DNA of 64,000 bases from Spirochaetota bacterium (GTDB lineage: Bacteria; Spirochaetota; UBA4802; UBA5368): positions 1 through 64,000 of the forward strand of contig SCSX01000036.1 of NCBI GenBank assembly GCA_004297825.1, given 5' to 3'. Position numbers and translations under genes: made by a program. The notes beneath the pieces were generated by a model, which saw nothing but the letters and a program-made list of their open reading frames with translations, ran no database searches and was not told the DNA's origin. Positions 17,021-25,481 of the stretch are shown here, piece by piece; the stretch's first letter is position 1, and the number at the start of each line of letters is the position of its first letter.

Positions 17021-18373
17021 TTACGGCGCGACGATGTCGAAATAGCTTGAGTATTTAGAGATTGAATATTTTTTCAGGTCAATACTTTTTCCTCTGGGCA
17101 TCACGCCCTCCTGCGGCCGGGGCGTTAACCCGGCGAACAGCGAGTATATTCCCACGGCGATGCCTTCGGCCAGTACATCGACCTTTTCGGTGAAGAGCAT
17201 GCGGTAGTGCGGGCTCAGCAGGTAGCCCAGCTCGATGTAGGCGCTTATGGCGTTCACCGAGAGGGGAAGCTGCCAGACAGAATAGAAGGGCCTTCCCGGT
17301 TTTTGATCGGGATGTTCGATCTTTCCCGCACGGAGGGCATACATCATGTACCGGATGATTTCAGCCGAGGCGAAATGGTTGTCGCCGCCGTGTCCCTCCT
17401 CCCCGTCGTCCCGGCGATAATCCTCGAAGCGGGACTGCTCCCGTTCCCAGAATTTTCCCTCGGGAACGAACTTCTCCAGGGTGTCCGCATAGCGCGTATT
17501 TGCGGGGTGTTTCTTTGCCGTCTCGACCCAGCCCTCATCGTCCGCATAGGCCCAGGTTACCATGTTGTAACGGTATCCCCGGAAAGCCTCCTTATTGACC
17601 GATTTATCGGCCTTGAGAGGAAAGCATGTGTAGTAAAGCGAGGTGTCGCTCAGGAACCATTCGTATCCAGTACGGCCCGCGCTTTCGACGAGCCAGTCCT
17701 TGTATTTGCTGTTCACGAAAAACTTGTTCGATTTCTGCTCCCCCTTGAGCACGGCAAGCCCCTGGCGAAGGAATGAAGGGGGAGGAACTATAACCGGATT
17801 CATTCCCATATAGAATTGGCCGCCGTACCTGTCCGTGTGCAGCGAAACCACGAGGTGGGGCTTGAATTGGTTAATCCGTGAGATGCGACCGGGCCTGGTG
17901 GAGCCGTCGGGTGCCGGGTAGTCGAACTCCCGGAAGGCGGCGTTCGGGTCGGGCAGTTTTCTAAGTTCATCCCGGTTGCGCGAATCGGGCCGGCTCATGC
18001 CCGTTTCTATTATAATACGGGGAGTTTCGGCGTCGGTGTAGCGAGCCAGGATTGCGCGGAACGATGAAAAGTCTCCATGCGGGCCGCACAGGGCGAGCAG
18101 GTCTCGGACCTTTTCCGCCACCGCATATACTATTGCGTGCTCTTCCAGGTTTCCCTCGGCGGCGCCTTCCCGGTAGTGCTCCAGGTACTCCCCGCTCAGG
18201 CGGTCGTATCGGTCACCGTGGGTGTCGGTTTCGCTCAGGCGGAAGCCTCCATGTCCCGGATCGAGCATGACCCGGTAAACGGGAATCCCGAAGTTGCCAA
18301 GCCGGGACAGGGCGATACCGATTACGATTGCCGTGTACGCGACGGCTGCGACGACGAAAATTCTCTTTTTCAT
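17021..18373 (-). CDS. Membrane-anchored amidase_3-like protein with a large insertion
   Basis: The protein from ATG 18373 (450 aa) has an N-terminal anchor (IFVVAAVAYTAIVIGIAL) and then MLDPGHGG, a distant SLHTD with the second zinc-ligand His, and AYIELGYLLSPHYRMLF near the C-terminus with a candidate catalytic Glu. These are the elements of N-acetylmuramoyl-L-alanine amidases. More than 200 residues lie between SLHTD and the last motif, far more than in standard amidases. The start could also be 18385 or 18448. It lies 19 nt upstream of htrA on the same strand. Peptidoglycan hydrolysis is likely, but substrate and role of the insertion are unknown. Confidence 0.7.
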   Translation of the reverse strand: MKKRIFVVAAVAYTAIVIGIALSRLGNFGIPVYRVMLDPGHGGFRLSETDTHGDRYDRLSGEYLEHYREGAAEGNLEEHAIVYAVAEKVRDLLALCGPHGDFSSFRAILARYTDAETPRIIIETGMSRPDSRNRDELRKLPDPNAAFREFDYPAPDGSTRPGRISRINQFKPHLVVSLHTDRYGGQFYMGMNPVIVPPPSFLRQGLAVLKGEQKSNKFFVNSKYKDWLVESAGRTGYEWFLSDTSLYYTCFPLKADKSVNKEAFRGYRYNMVTWAYADDEGWVETAKKHPANTRYADTLEKFVPEGKFWEREQSRFEDYRRDDGEEGHGGDNHFASAEIIRYMMYALRAGKIEHPDQKPGRPFYSVWQLPLSVNAISAYIELGYLLSPHYRMLFTEKVDVLAEGIAVGIYSLFAGLTPRPQEGVMPRGKSIDLKKYSISKYSSYFDIVAP

Positions 18374-18474
18374 GGCGGCATGCATTCCTGGGCGGGCCTT
18401 TGTGCGTCTGCGTGATAGAAAAAGGGGGAATTTCTTCCCCCTTTTCATGCGTTACAATTTCCTTTGAGCGGCGA

Positions 18475-19242
18475 TTATTTGGGTGTTTCTTTCTTAACGG
18501 TTTCCTTGCTTTCGGGATTCAGGATACGGTTAAGGTTATCGGCCTTGTCGGTGTCGAACTTGTTCTTCGATGCTTCGGGATCAAGCTCTTCCATTATGCG
18601 TATAGCGTACGATTTCGCCACGCGGTAATGGTATACCGAGCTCGCGAAATTGCCCTCGATGAGATTGGCCTCGGCCTCGTCCAACTGTCCGTACCCGATG
18701 CGCAGGCGCATCATGTTTTGGAAGACGACCTTGTTCTTGTTGGGATCGGATTTAGTCTTCTCGTCGAGCGAAAGGTTCAGGATGGCGTCGGCGCAATCGC
18801 TCAGGAGCTTTTCGGTCTGGCCCTTGTAGTACCCGGATATTTTCTTGTAGAGCGCCTGGATGCCTTTACGGTTGTCCTCGAGTTCCACGCGGGCATTGAT
18901 CGCGTCGCGCTTGTAGAAGAGACCCACGCCCTTCTTGTAACCATCGTACAGGCCCTGGTAATCCTTGTCCCAACCCTGATCCTTGTAGTTGGACGAGATA
19001 ACTTTAAGAATGTAAATTTCCTCGAGGTTTTCCCTCACCAGCCTTTCACATACGTCGATGGCGTTGAACTTGGCGAGATAGCTGTCATCCGGCTTGGTCG
19101 CGGGCGTGTATTCCCTGGCTGCCGATTCCGACTTTTCATCTTTCTTCGCATCCTTTGCGTCCTGGGCCATTACTCCCGTGGTAGCAGCTACACATACCGC
19201 CATACAAAGAATGAGTGCTTTCATCCACACATTGAGTTTCAT
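18475..19242 (-). CDS. Periplasmic helical protein, possibly FcpA-like
   Basis: This 255-aa protein has a signal peptide (ILCMAVCVAATTGVMAQ). The rest is highly charged and helical, with KVISSNYKDQGWDKDYQGLY and NKVVFQNMMRLRIGYGQLD. From memory the pattern resembles FcpA, the periplasmic flagellar coiling protein of Leptospira; this could not be checked. If correct, the host would be a spirochaete with sheathed periplasmic flagella. A strong minus-strand promoter lies at 19321-19349. The gene stands alone ahead of the amidase/htrA group on the same strand. Confidence 0.45.
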   Translation of the reverse strand: MKLNVWMKALILCMAVCVAATTGVMAQDAKDAKKDEKSESAAREYTPATKPDDSYLAKFNAIDVCERLVRENLEEIYILKVISSNYKDQGWDKDYQGLYDGYKKGVGLFYKRDAINARVELEDNRKGIQALYKKISGYYKGQTEKLLSDCADAILNLSLDEKTKSDPNKNKVVFQNMMRLRIGYGQLDEAEANLIEGNFASSVYHYRVAKSYAIRIMEELDPEASKNKFDTDKADNLNRILNPESKETVKKETPK

Positions 19243-19320
19243 ACGGGGACTCCTTTGTTATGCAACTTTCTTAATAATAGGGCATCCTTGCCCGATGCTG
19301 CATGATGCCGACTTAAAATG

Positions 19321-19349
19321 ATTTTAATGTATAATTTTATTATAAGCAA
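19321..19349 (-). promoter_or_regulatory. Probable sigma-70-type promoter of the periplasmic helical protein
   Basis: On the minus strand, TTGCTT (19349-19344) is followed after a 17-nt spacer by TAAAAT (19326-19321). The whole block is AT-rich compared with the surroundings. Transcription would start near 19314, giving a leader of about 70 nt before ATG 19242. Confidence 0.6.
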
Positions 19350-19443
19350 CATTTTTTTTGTAAAATAAAAAAATTTTAACCGGAATTTTTATCTTAATAT
19401 TTACATATACAATATCGCTAAACGGGGCATTAGTATTGGCCCT

Positions 19444-20781
19444 TCACCGGACCAGCATAATGCGCATGTCCATAACGTTGGTATTGGTGGGACCGGTGAC
19501 GATCAGGTCGCCGATCTCCTTGAAAAACCTGTACGAGTCGTTGTTGGCGACATAATCGTTAACCGAAACACCCCTCGCGCGCGCCCGTGCGCAGGTCGTG
19601 CCGTCCGCCCAGGCGCCGGCGGCATCCGTGGGTCCGTCGCTTCCGTCCGTACCTATGCTCGCGGCGAGAATGCCCTCCCTTCCCTCCAGGAGGAGCGCAC
19701 ATTGGAGCGCGAACTCCATGTTCCTTCCGCCCAGCCCGCTGCCGGTTACGGTTACCGTGGCTTCCCCCCCGCTGATAATACAGGCCGGCAGGCGGACCGG
19801 GTTTCCGGAAAGCAGCGCTTCCCGCGCGATCGCGGTATGCATGCGCGCCACCTCCCTTGTTTCGCCTTCTATCACCGAGGAGAGTATCACCGTGTTGTAG
19901 CCAAGCTTTCTCGCGACGGCGGCCCCCGCCTTGAGCGCGATTATATTCGAGGCAATGATGAGATTGGTCACGCGCCCGAATACCGGGCTTCCGGGCTTGG
20001 GGGTCTCCTCCATTTCTCCCGCCGCGCCCCGGTCCAGGTGCGCGCGTACCGATGCGGGTACCTGCCCGCCGAGCGTATATTTCTCCAGCACCCCAAGGGC
20101 GTCCCCGTACGTCGATTTGTCGGGGACGAAGGGTCCCGAGGCGATAACGTCCATATCGTCCCCGGACACGTCCGATATCATGAGATTGATCACGGTCGCC
20201 GGGTAGGCGGCCTTTGCAAGGTTCCCCCCTTTTACGAGCGAGAGGTGCTTGCGTACCGCGTTCATCTCGTGGATGTTCGCCCCGCTGCGCAGCAAAAGGT
20301 TGGTCGCGGCAATCTTGTCATCGAGGGGGATCGATGCGGCGGGAAGCGGCAGGAGCGCCGATCCGCCGCCGCTGATGAGCGAGATAACCAGGTCCCGCTC
20401 ACCGGCCTTCGATATAAGGTCGAGGATCGTGCCTGCGGCTTTCAAGCCCTGGGCGTCGGGCAGGGGATGAGAGGCCTCGATAACCTCAATCTTACGAAGC
20501 GGCTCAACGTACCCGTATTTCAGGGAGACGCATCCCGCGGAAATCCTGTCGCCAAGGAGGTCCTCGACCGCCCGTGCCATGGGCGCTGTCCCTTTTCCGC
20601 CTCCCACGACGATTATATTCTTATATTGGGAGAGATTGAATTCAGCCGCCGTCCCGCCGTCATGTGGTACGATCAGCATATTTCCCTTCAATTTGAGTCC
20701 ATTGAGTACCGCGGTATGCGGACTCACGGCATCGATCCCCGCCCGGTAAATAGCGGCAAGGTCGTCGCATGTGCTTTTCAT
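19444..20781 (-). CDS. Glycerate 2-kinase (MOFRL/GckA family)
   Basis: The protein from ATG 20781 is 445 aa (start MKSTCDDLAAIYRAGIDAVS). GGAGG lies 7 nt upstream, which decides against a longer frame starting at 21003. DUF4147/MOFRL-type motifs are visible: VVGGGKGTAPMARAVEDLL, SLISGGGSALLPLP, LMISDVSGDDMDVIASGPF and the C-terminal MOFRL segment with GGRNMEFALQCALL and ASIGTDGSDGPTDAAGA. This family phosphorylates D-glycerate to 2-phosphoglycerate using ATP. No glyoxylate or serine-pathway genes are adjacent, so the pathway is not decided by context. Confidence 0.88.
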   Translation of the reverse strand: MKSTCDDLAAIYRAGIDAVSPHTAVLNGLKLKGNMLIVPHDGGTAAEFNLSQYKNIIVVGGGKGTAPMARAVEDLLGDRISAGCVSLKYGYVEPLRKIEVIEASHPLPDAQGLKAAGTILDLISKAGERDLVISLISGGGSALLPLPAASIPLDDKIAATNLLLRSGANIHEMNAVRKHLSLVKGGNLAKAAYPATVINLMISDVSGDDMDVIASGPFVPDKSTYGDALGVLEKYTLGGQVPASVRAHLDRGAAGEMEETPKPGSPVFGRVTNLIIASNIIALKAGAAVARKLGYNTVILSSVIEGETREVARMHTAIAREALLSGNPVRLPACIISGGEATVTVTGSGLGGRNMEFALQCALLLEGREGILAASIGTDGSDGPTDAAGAWADGTTCARARARGVSVNDYVANNDSYRFFKEIGDLIVTGPTNTNVMDMRIMLVR

Positions 20782-21118
20782 AGAGGTACCTCCGCAATAC
20801 CTGATGTTGATGCGCGTATCGGCGCCGTTTCCGGGCATCGGCCGCGGGGAAGCGGGTTTGATACCGGACCACCCTGGACGTGCGGGAAGAGAACTCACCG
20901 GCCGGCCCGATTTATCGGACCCCCCCGGATTTTCCGGCACACGTGCAGGTGAACGCACCATTATTCGGCCGGCCGGAATCCGACAGGCCTTATGTAATAA
21001 CAATACATGGTGTGCACGATATACTCAAACATTTTTAGACACGCCCGCGCCCGGAAAAGGCTTGTCAAGGGCGTGGGATGGAGATAGGCAGGGGATACCG
21101 CATTTTCAAGGGGGGGCG

Positions 21119-22501
21119 ATGATTACTTTCAAGGGTTATGACGAGGTGATTCGCAGGGCCTATGATAACGGCCAGGGACACCTCTTCGATTTCTGGGACC
21201 GGCTGGACGAAGGCGCCAGACATGGCTTGCTGAAAGAAATTGAATCCCTTGATTTCGAATTGTTGAAAAAGCTGCACGCGCTGGCGTCGGGGGAATCGCT
21301 CGCGCCGATGCGCTATGACCCCGCCGAATATATCCCCCTGCCGGCGGATGACGGGGCAAAGGCCGAATGGGAGCGCGCCAGGGTGCGCGGCGAGGAGGCG
21401 ATACGATCCGGCAGGGTGGCCGCGTTCCTGGTAGCCGGGGGACAGGGCAGCAGGCTCGGTTTTGAAGGCCCCAAGGGCATGTTCGGTGTCGGGCCGGTCT
21501 CGGGCAAGTCGCTCTTCCAGATCCACGCGGAGAAGATTTTAAAATATTCGCGCAAGTACGGGGCCCGGGTGCCCTGGCTCATCATGACCTCCGAGGCGAA
21601 CCACGAGGACACGGCCGCCTATCTGCGCGATCACGGGTATTTCGGGCTCGACGAACGCGACGTCATCATTTTCCCGCAGAGCATGATCCCTTCCATGGAT
21701 ACGGAGGGACGTCTTATCCTCGAGGGGCCCGGAAGGATTTTCAGGAACCCGGACGGTCACGGGGGCAGCCTTACGGCGCTCGCGCGATCGGGCGCCCTGG
21801 CCGAGATGGAGCGCAGGGGCGTAGAAACTATCTCGTATTTCCAGGTGGATAACCCCCTGGTGCGGATACTTGATCCCGTGTTTATCGGGTTTCACGAATT
21901 GCGGGGGGCCGATATTTCCAGCAAAGGCCTCATGAAGGCGTATCCCGGCGAAAAGATAGGGGTGTTCGTAAAATTCGAGGACGGGACTACCGGGGTGGTT
22001 GAATACTCGGACCTTCCCGCGGAACTGCAAGAAGCGCGGGACGGGAAGGGCGCACTGCGGTACTGCATGGGGAGTATCGCGATACATCTCTTTGGAACCC
22101 GGTTTATCGGATCGATCACGGGCGGGTCGTCCCTGTCCCTGCCGTTTCATGTGGCCAGGAAAAAAATCCGGTCGTACACCGGGAAAGGCGCCGCCGACAT
22201 CGATGGGTTCAAGTTCGAGAAGTTCGTTTTCGACGCCCTCCCGCTGACCCCGCGCAATCTTGTCCTTGAAACCCTGCGGGAGGATGAGTTCGCGCCGGTC
22301 AAAAATCCGTCGGGGGTGGATTCGGCGGAGTCCGCCCGCGCGCTCATGACGGGGCAATGCATGCGGTGGCTGGCCCATCGCGGCATAGCCCTGCCGCCGG
22401 CGGTCAAGCTGGTCGAAATTTCACCGCTCCTTGCGGTCGAACCTGATGATATCCCTGAAAATCTTTCGGTTCCGAACGAGGAGAGGGTGTACCTCGAATG
22501 A
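21119..22501 (+). CDS. UDPGP-family UTP-sugar-1-phosphate uridylyltransferase
   Basis: This 460-aa protein has the eukaryote-type UDPGP/UAP fold. The nucleotide motif LVAGGQGSRLGF-x-GPKG is at about residues 102-118. FQVDNPLVRI marks the metal/UDP site and PFHVARKKI the sugar-binding segment. These match UDP-N-acetylglucosamine pyrophosphorylase (UAP1) and related UDP-sugar pyrophosphorylases more than bacterial GalU or GlmU. ATG 21119 follows AAGGGGGGG. The likely product is UDP-GlcNAc, UDP-GalNAc or UDP-Glc; the sequence alone does not decide. Confidence 0.85.
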   Translation: MITFKGYDEVIRRAYDNGQGHLFDFWDRLDEGARHGLLKEIESLDFELLKKLHALASGESLAPMRYDPAEYIPLPADDGAKAEWERARVRGEEAIRSGRVAAFLVAGGQGSRLGFEGPKGMFGVGPVSGKSLFQIHAEKILKYSRKYGARVPWLIMTSEANHEDTAAYLRDHGYFGLDERDVIIFPQSMIPSMDTEGRLILEGPGRIFRNPDGHGGSLTALARSGALAEMERRGVETISYFQVDNPLVRILDPVFIGFHELRGADISSKGLMKAYPGEKIGVFVKFEDGTTGVVEYSDLPAELQEARDGKGALRYCMGSIAIHLFGTRFIGSITGGSSLSLPFHVARKKIRSYTGKGAADIDGFKFEKFVFDALPLTPRNLVLETLREDEFAPVKNPSGVDSAESARALMTGQCMRWLAHRGIALPPAVKLVEISPLLAVEPDDIPENLSVPNEERVYLE

Positions 22502-22653
22502 GTGCCCCTGAAGGGGATCATCCGGCACTGAAATCGACTTCGAGCGTGGGCGGGGGAAGGGGCGGACCAGACGCGCGCGAAATAAAAATGAAAAATAATT
22601 TGACGAGGCCTGAAAAACAATGAATTATACGAGTATACACAGAGAGAAAAGGA

Positions 22654-23004
22654 ATGGAAATTAAATTTAAATCGTCCCGGCGCGGGGATGTGAGCATTCT
22701 CAGACTCGATGGCGACCTTGACCTGGAAACCGCGCCCCAGCTCAGGGAGATACTCATGCAGGAGATGCAGGCGGGATTCGTCAAGATTATCTGCAACATG
22801 AGCTCCGTGGACTATATCGCCAGCGCGGGACTGGGAGCGCTCATCAACGTGCGCAAGCTGCTGGAGGGGAGCAAGGGCGAATTGAAGCTTTCCGAGCTGA
22901 GCATCGAGGCCGAGAAGATCATAACGCTGTGCAGCCTGCAGAATTTTTTTGGTATCTACGACACCGATTCGCTTGCCCTGGCTGCGTTCTCTGAAAAGCG
23001 ATAA
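22654..23004 (+). CDS. STAS-domain anti-sigma factor antagonist
   Basis: This 116-aa protein has a complete STAS domain including VDYIASAGLGALINVRK, with the Ser/Ala-Gly-Leu-Gly loop of SpoIIAA/RsbV-type proteins. Ser in IASAG is the probable phosphorylation site. Such proteins bind anti-sigma kinases when unphosphorylated. No cognate kinase or phosphatase lies in the window. An AAGGA sequence abuts the start codon. About 120 nt separate it from argB. Confidence 0.85.
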   Translation: MEIKFKSSRRGDVSILRLDGDLDLETAPQLREILMQEMQAGFVKIICNMSSVDYIASAGLGALINVRKLLEGSKGELKLSELSIEAEKIITLCSLQNFFGIYDTDSLALAAFSEKR

Positions 23005-23124
23005 ACCGGTCCCCCATAATTTCGCACGGTATCTCCGCGCGATGGGAACGCTTAATAGTATTGACAGAATCCGGCGGCGCGTTTTCTTTAATCGGCGAAT
23101 TATCAAAATCCGGCAGGGTTGCGC

Positions 23125-23985
23125 ATGCAGAAATACATCGAAAAAGTGAAGACCCTCACCGAGTCATTCCCGTATATCCGGCAGTTCTACGGGAAAACCA
23201 TTGTCATCAAGTACGGGGGGCACGCCATGGAGGACGAGGCGCTCAGGCGCTCGTTTGCCGGCGACATGGTGCTGCTGAAATACGTAGGCATAAACCCGGT
23301 TATCGTACATGGGGGCGGGCCGCAGATAGGCACCCTCCTCAAGCAGATCGGGAAAAAAAGCGAATTCGTCGCGGGACTCAGGGTTACGGACGGCGAGACC
23401 ATGGACGTGGTCGAAATGGTGCTCGTGGGCAAGGTCAATAAGGAAATCGTCCACAATATCAATATGGCGGGCGGAAAAGCGGTGGGTCTGTCCGGAAAAG
23501 ACGGGGGTCTCCTCGTGGCGGAAAAAATGTATCACGAGGAGGGCGGCGCCAGGCACGATATAGGACAGGTAGGCACCGTGCAGACCGTCAACCCTGCGAT
23601 TATCGAGACGCTCGACAGGGATCGCTTCATTCCCGTCATCGCGCCCATAGGCTTCGGTGCTGACGGGGCGACCTATAATATCAACGCCGACATCGCGGCG
23701 GGGAAAATAGCGGAGGCGCTGAGCGCCGAGAAATTCATCCTGCTCACGGACGTCGAAGGGGTGAAGATAGGCGGCCGGCTGGCATCGACGCTCAGGATGG
23801 GGGAAATTCAGGGGCTGATTAGCCGGGGCGACATCACCGGGGGGATGATCCCCAAGGTGAACTGCTGCCTGGACGCGCTGGCGGGGGGTGTCCACAAGAC
23901 GCATATCGTGGACGGCAGGGTCGAGCACGCGGTGCTCCTCGAGATTTTCACGGACGCCGGCGTGGGCACCGAGATCGTCAAATAG
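23125..23985 (+). CDS. argB: Acetylglutamate kinase ArgB
   Basis: This 286-aa protein has the amino-acid kinase fold: [22 protein letters not shown], and C-terminal [11 protein letters not shown] and [14 protein letters not shown]. It phosphorylates N-acetylglutamate, the second step of arginine synthesis. The N-terminal helix ([20 protein letters not shown]) is the extension of arginine-sensitive hexameric forms, so feedback inhibition is likely. ATG 23125 follows GGCAGGG; a TTG at 23119 is less likely. Other arg genes are absent from the window. Confidence 0.95.
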   Translation: MQKYIEKVKTLTESFPYIRQFYGKTIVIKYGGHAMEDEALRRSFAGDMVLLKYVGINPVIVHGGGPQIGTLLKQIGKKSEFVAGLRVTDGETMDVVEMVLVGKVNKEIVHNINMAGGKAVGLSGKDGGLLVAEKMYHEEGGARHDIGQVGTVQTVNPAIIETLDRDRFIPVIAPIGFGADGATYNINADIAAGKIAEALSAEKFILLTDVEGVKIGGRLASTLRMGEIQGLISRGDITGGMIPKVNCCLDALAGGVHKTHIVDGRVEHAVLLEIFTDAGVGTEIVK

Positions 23986-24002
23986 GGTCCTATAAATTCT
24001 AT

Positions 24003-24030
24003 TTGACAGAATATCGCCCCCTCATAAATT
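24003..24030 (+). promoter_or_regulatory. Probable promoter of the tRNA-Ser pair
   Basis: TTGACA (24003-24008) and TAAATT (24025-24030) are separated by 16 nt and end 7 nt before the first base of tRNA-Ser(UGA). The position is right for a tRNA transcription unit. The -10 element is only a four-of-six match to TATAAT. Confidence 0.55.
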
Positions 24031-24037
24031 ACCCTGC

Positions 24038-24121
24038 GGAGGGTTGTCTGAGTGGTCTATAGAGGCGGTCTTGAAAACCGTTGAGTGATGAGCTCCGGGG
24101 GTTCGAATCCCTCACCCTCCG
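24038..24121 (+). tRNA. tRNA-Ser (anticodon UGA)
   Basis: The cloverleaf has acceptor GGAGGGT / ACCCTCC with discriminator G. The anticodon stem GCGGT/ACCGT encloses loop CTTGAAA with TGA at 24072-24074. A long variable arm is present, as expected for serine, and the T arm is GGGGGTTCGAATCCCTC. CCA is not encoded. It reads UCA and related codons and is co-oriented with the next tRNA-Ser. Confidence 0.95.
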
Positions 24122-24158
24122 ATTCATCAGGGATTGCACAGAATACCAGTACTACCGA

Positions 24159-24245
24159 GGAGAGATGCCCGAGTGGCCGAAGGGGACGGTTTGCTAAACC
24201 GTTGTACCAATTACGGTACCGAGGGTTCGAATCCCTCTCTCTCCG
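24159..24245 (+). tRNA. tRNA-Ser (anticodon GCU)
   Basis: The acceptor is GGAGAGA / TCTCTCC with discriminator G. The anticodon loop TTGCTAA gives GCT. The variable arm is long, as in serine tRNAs, and the T arm is GAGGGTTCGAATCCCTC. It lies 37 nt after tRNA-Ser(UGA), presumably in the same primary transcript. It decodes AGC and AGU. Confidence 0.95.
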
Positions 24246-24260
24246 AATAAGGATGATGCG

Positions 24261-24746
24261 GTGACACTTACAGAAAAAGTCAGGATTTACGCCGCGCTGG
24301 CGCGCACATGGGCTTTAAAGGCAAAGGATTTTATCCTTAACCTGAGGAGCTACGAGCCGGTAGTCCGGGAAAAAATCGAGCTGGTCAGGCGCTCGCCCGG
24401 AATAGAGGAATATGCCCGATATTACGCGGCCGCGGCATACATACCCTACGTGGGATGGCTGCTGCCCCTGTACCTTAAGCGCGGGCATCGTTTCTGCGAG
24501 GCGCACGGCAGGAACGGCTTCACCGCGGCGGTCGCGTTCGCTGGCGTCGAGCTCGCGGTCTTTTTCCTGAACCTGCTCTTCGTTCCGCGCGATTGGAGGC
24601 CGGTAAGCTTTTTTCTTGTACTCGTGATCTATCTGCTCCACCTTGCCTATTTCACGATGTGTGCCTGGGGCATGCGGGAGGCATACCGTGAAAAAAACCT
24701 TGAAATCCCCGTGCTGGGAAAATATACCGGTATCATAGAATTCTAA
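24261..24746 (+). CDS. Small multi-span membrane protein between tRNA genes
   Basis: This 161-aa protein starts with GTG 24261, 15 nt after tRNA-Ser(GCU), with AAGGAT in front. It has an amphipathic N-terminal region and about three hydrophobic segments (YAAAAYIPYVGWLLPLYL, VAFAGVELAVFFLNLLF, FFLVLVIYLLHLAYF). The arrangement resembles small DUF4870-like membrane proteins, which is a weak match. It is embedded between tRNA-Ser and tRNA-Arg genes and probably belongs to one transcript with them. Confidence 0.6.
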   Translation: MTLTEKVRIYAALARTWALKAKDFILNLRSYEPVVREKIELVRRSPGIEEYARYYAAAAYIPYVGWLLPLYLKRGHRFCEAHGRNGFTAAVAFAGVELAVFFLNLLFVPRDWRPVSFFLVLVIYLLHLAYFTMCAWGMREAYREKNLEIPVLGKYTGIIEF

Positions 24747-24750
24747 CCAC

Positions 24751-24824
24751 GCGTCTATAGCTCAGCTGGATAGAGCGCCGGACTACGAATCCGTAGGTCA
24801 GAGGTTCGAATCCTCTTAGACGCG
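24751..24824 (+). tRNA. tRNA-Arg (anticodon ACG)
   Basis: The acceptor is GCGTCTA / TAGACGC with discriminator G. The D arm is GCTCAGCTGGATAGAGC, the anticodon loop CTACGAA has ACG, and the T arm is AGAGGTTCGAATCCTCT. The base pair closing the anticodon stem is a C-U mismatch. A34 of this tRNA is the normal substrate of TadA, which converts it to inosine to read CGU, CGC and CGA. The gene for TadA is the next gene downstream. Confidence 0.95.
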
Positions 24825-24834
24825 CATCACCCAT

Positions 24835-24870
24835 AAAGGCGTGGACCAGTTTCCGCGCCTTTTACTTTTT
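24835..24870 (+). terminator. Rho-independent terminator between tRNA-Arg(ACG) and tadA
   Basis: A 10-bp stem AAAGGCGTGG / CCGCGCCTTT (one T-G pair, 8-nt loop) is followed by TTTACTTTTT. It starts 10 nt after the tRNA and ends 3 nt before the tadA ATG. It should end the tRNA transcript, so tadA expression would depend on read-through. Confidence 0.8.
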
Positions 24871-24873
24871 CCC

Positions 24874-25332
24874 ATGGATAAGGACGATACATATTTCATG
24901 CGGATGGCGCTCGAAGAGGCCATGGCCGCCGCGGATGCGGGGGAAATCCCCGTAGGGGCCGTCGTCGTACGGGGAGGCGAGCCGATCGCCCGGGGGCGCA
25001 ATGACAACAGGGCGCGCAACAATCCCGCGGGACACGCCGAACTGAACGCGATTCAATCGGCGGCCAGGGTGTTGGGGAATGAGCGCCTGGTGGACTGCGT
25101 ACTCTACGTGACCAAGGAGCCGTGTTCCATGTGCGCGGGGGCTATGGTGCATGCCCGTATCGCGAGGGTGGTGATCGCGGCTGAGGATGCGAAATACGGC
25201 GCGTGCGGCACGGTGCTTTCGGTGTGCGGAAACGAGCGTCTCAACCATGTCCCGGAAATCGAGTTCGGGCTGCTGCGGGACGAGTCCATAAGAATGCTCT
25301 CGGATTTTTTCCGAAATCTCCGTAAAAAGTAG
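24874..25332 (+). CDS. tadA: tRNA adenosine(34) deaminase TadA
   Basis: This 152-aa zinc deaminase has HAE in NPAGHAELNAIQSA (zinc His and catalytic Glu) and PCSMCAGAM with the two zinc Cys. The C-terminal helix (DESIRMLSDFFRNLRKK) is typical of TadA, which deaminates A34 of tRNA-Arg(ACG). ATG 24874 has no ribosome site and directly follows the terminator hairpin. ATG 24898 has AAGGA 13 nt upstream but would cut the N-terminal helix. An upstream GTG at 24841 lies inside the terminator stem. Confidence 0.93.
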   Translation: MDKDDTYFMRMALEEAMAAADAGEIPVGAVVVRGGEPIARGRNDNRARNNPAGHAELNAIQSAARVLGNERLVDCVLYVTKEPCSMCAGAMVHARIARVVIAAEDAKYGACGTVLSVCGNERLNHVPEIEFGLLRDESIRMLSDFFRNLRKK

Positions 25333-25481
25333 ACAAATTCCATGAATTCATTTAATATTCTTCAGATAAAGTATCATTGTCAAATTCATACATTTTGTCG
25401 TCGATATATGCTTGACATCGAATTAATACAATGCGTAGTAGGGGCGAAACAGCTGTTTGAATATTACAATCGGGTCACGCC

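Noticed and set aside
23061-23066. TTGACA ahead of argB as a promoter
   Set aside because: No acceptable -10 element lies at 16-18 nt; left out of the feature list.
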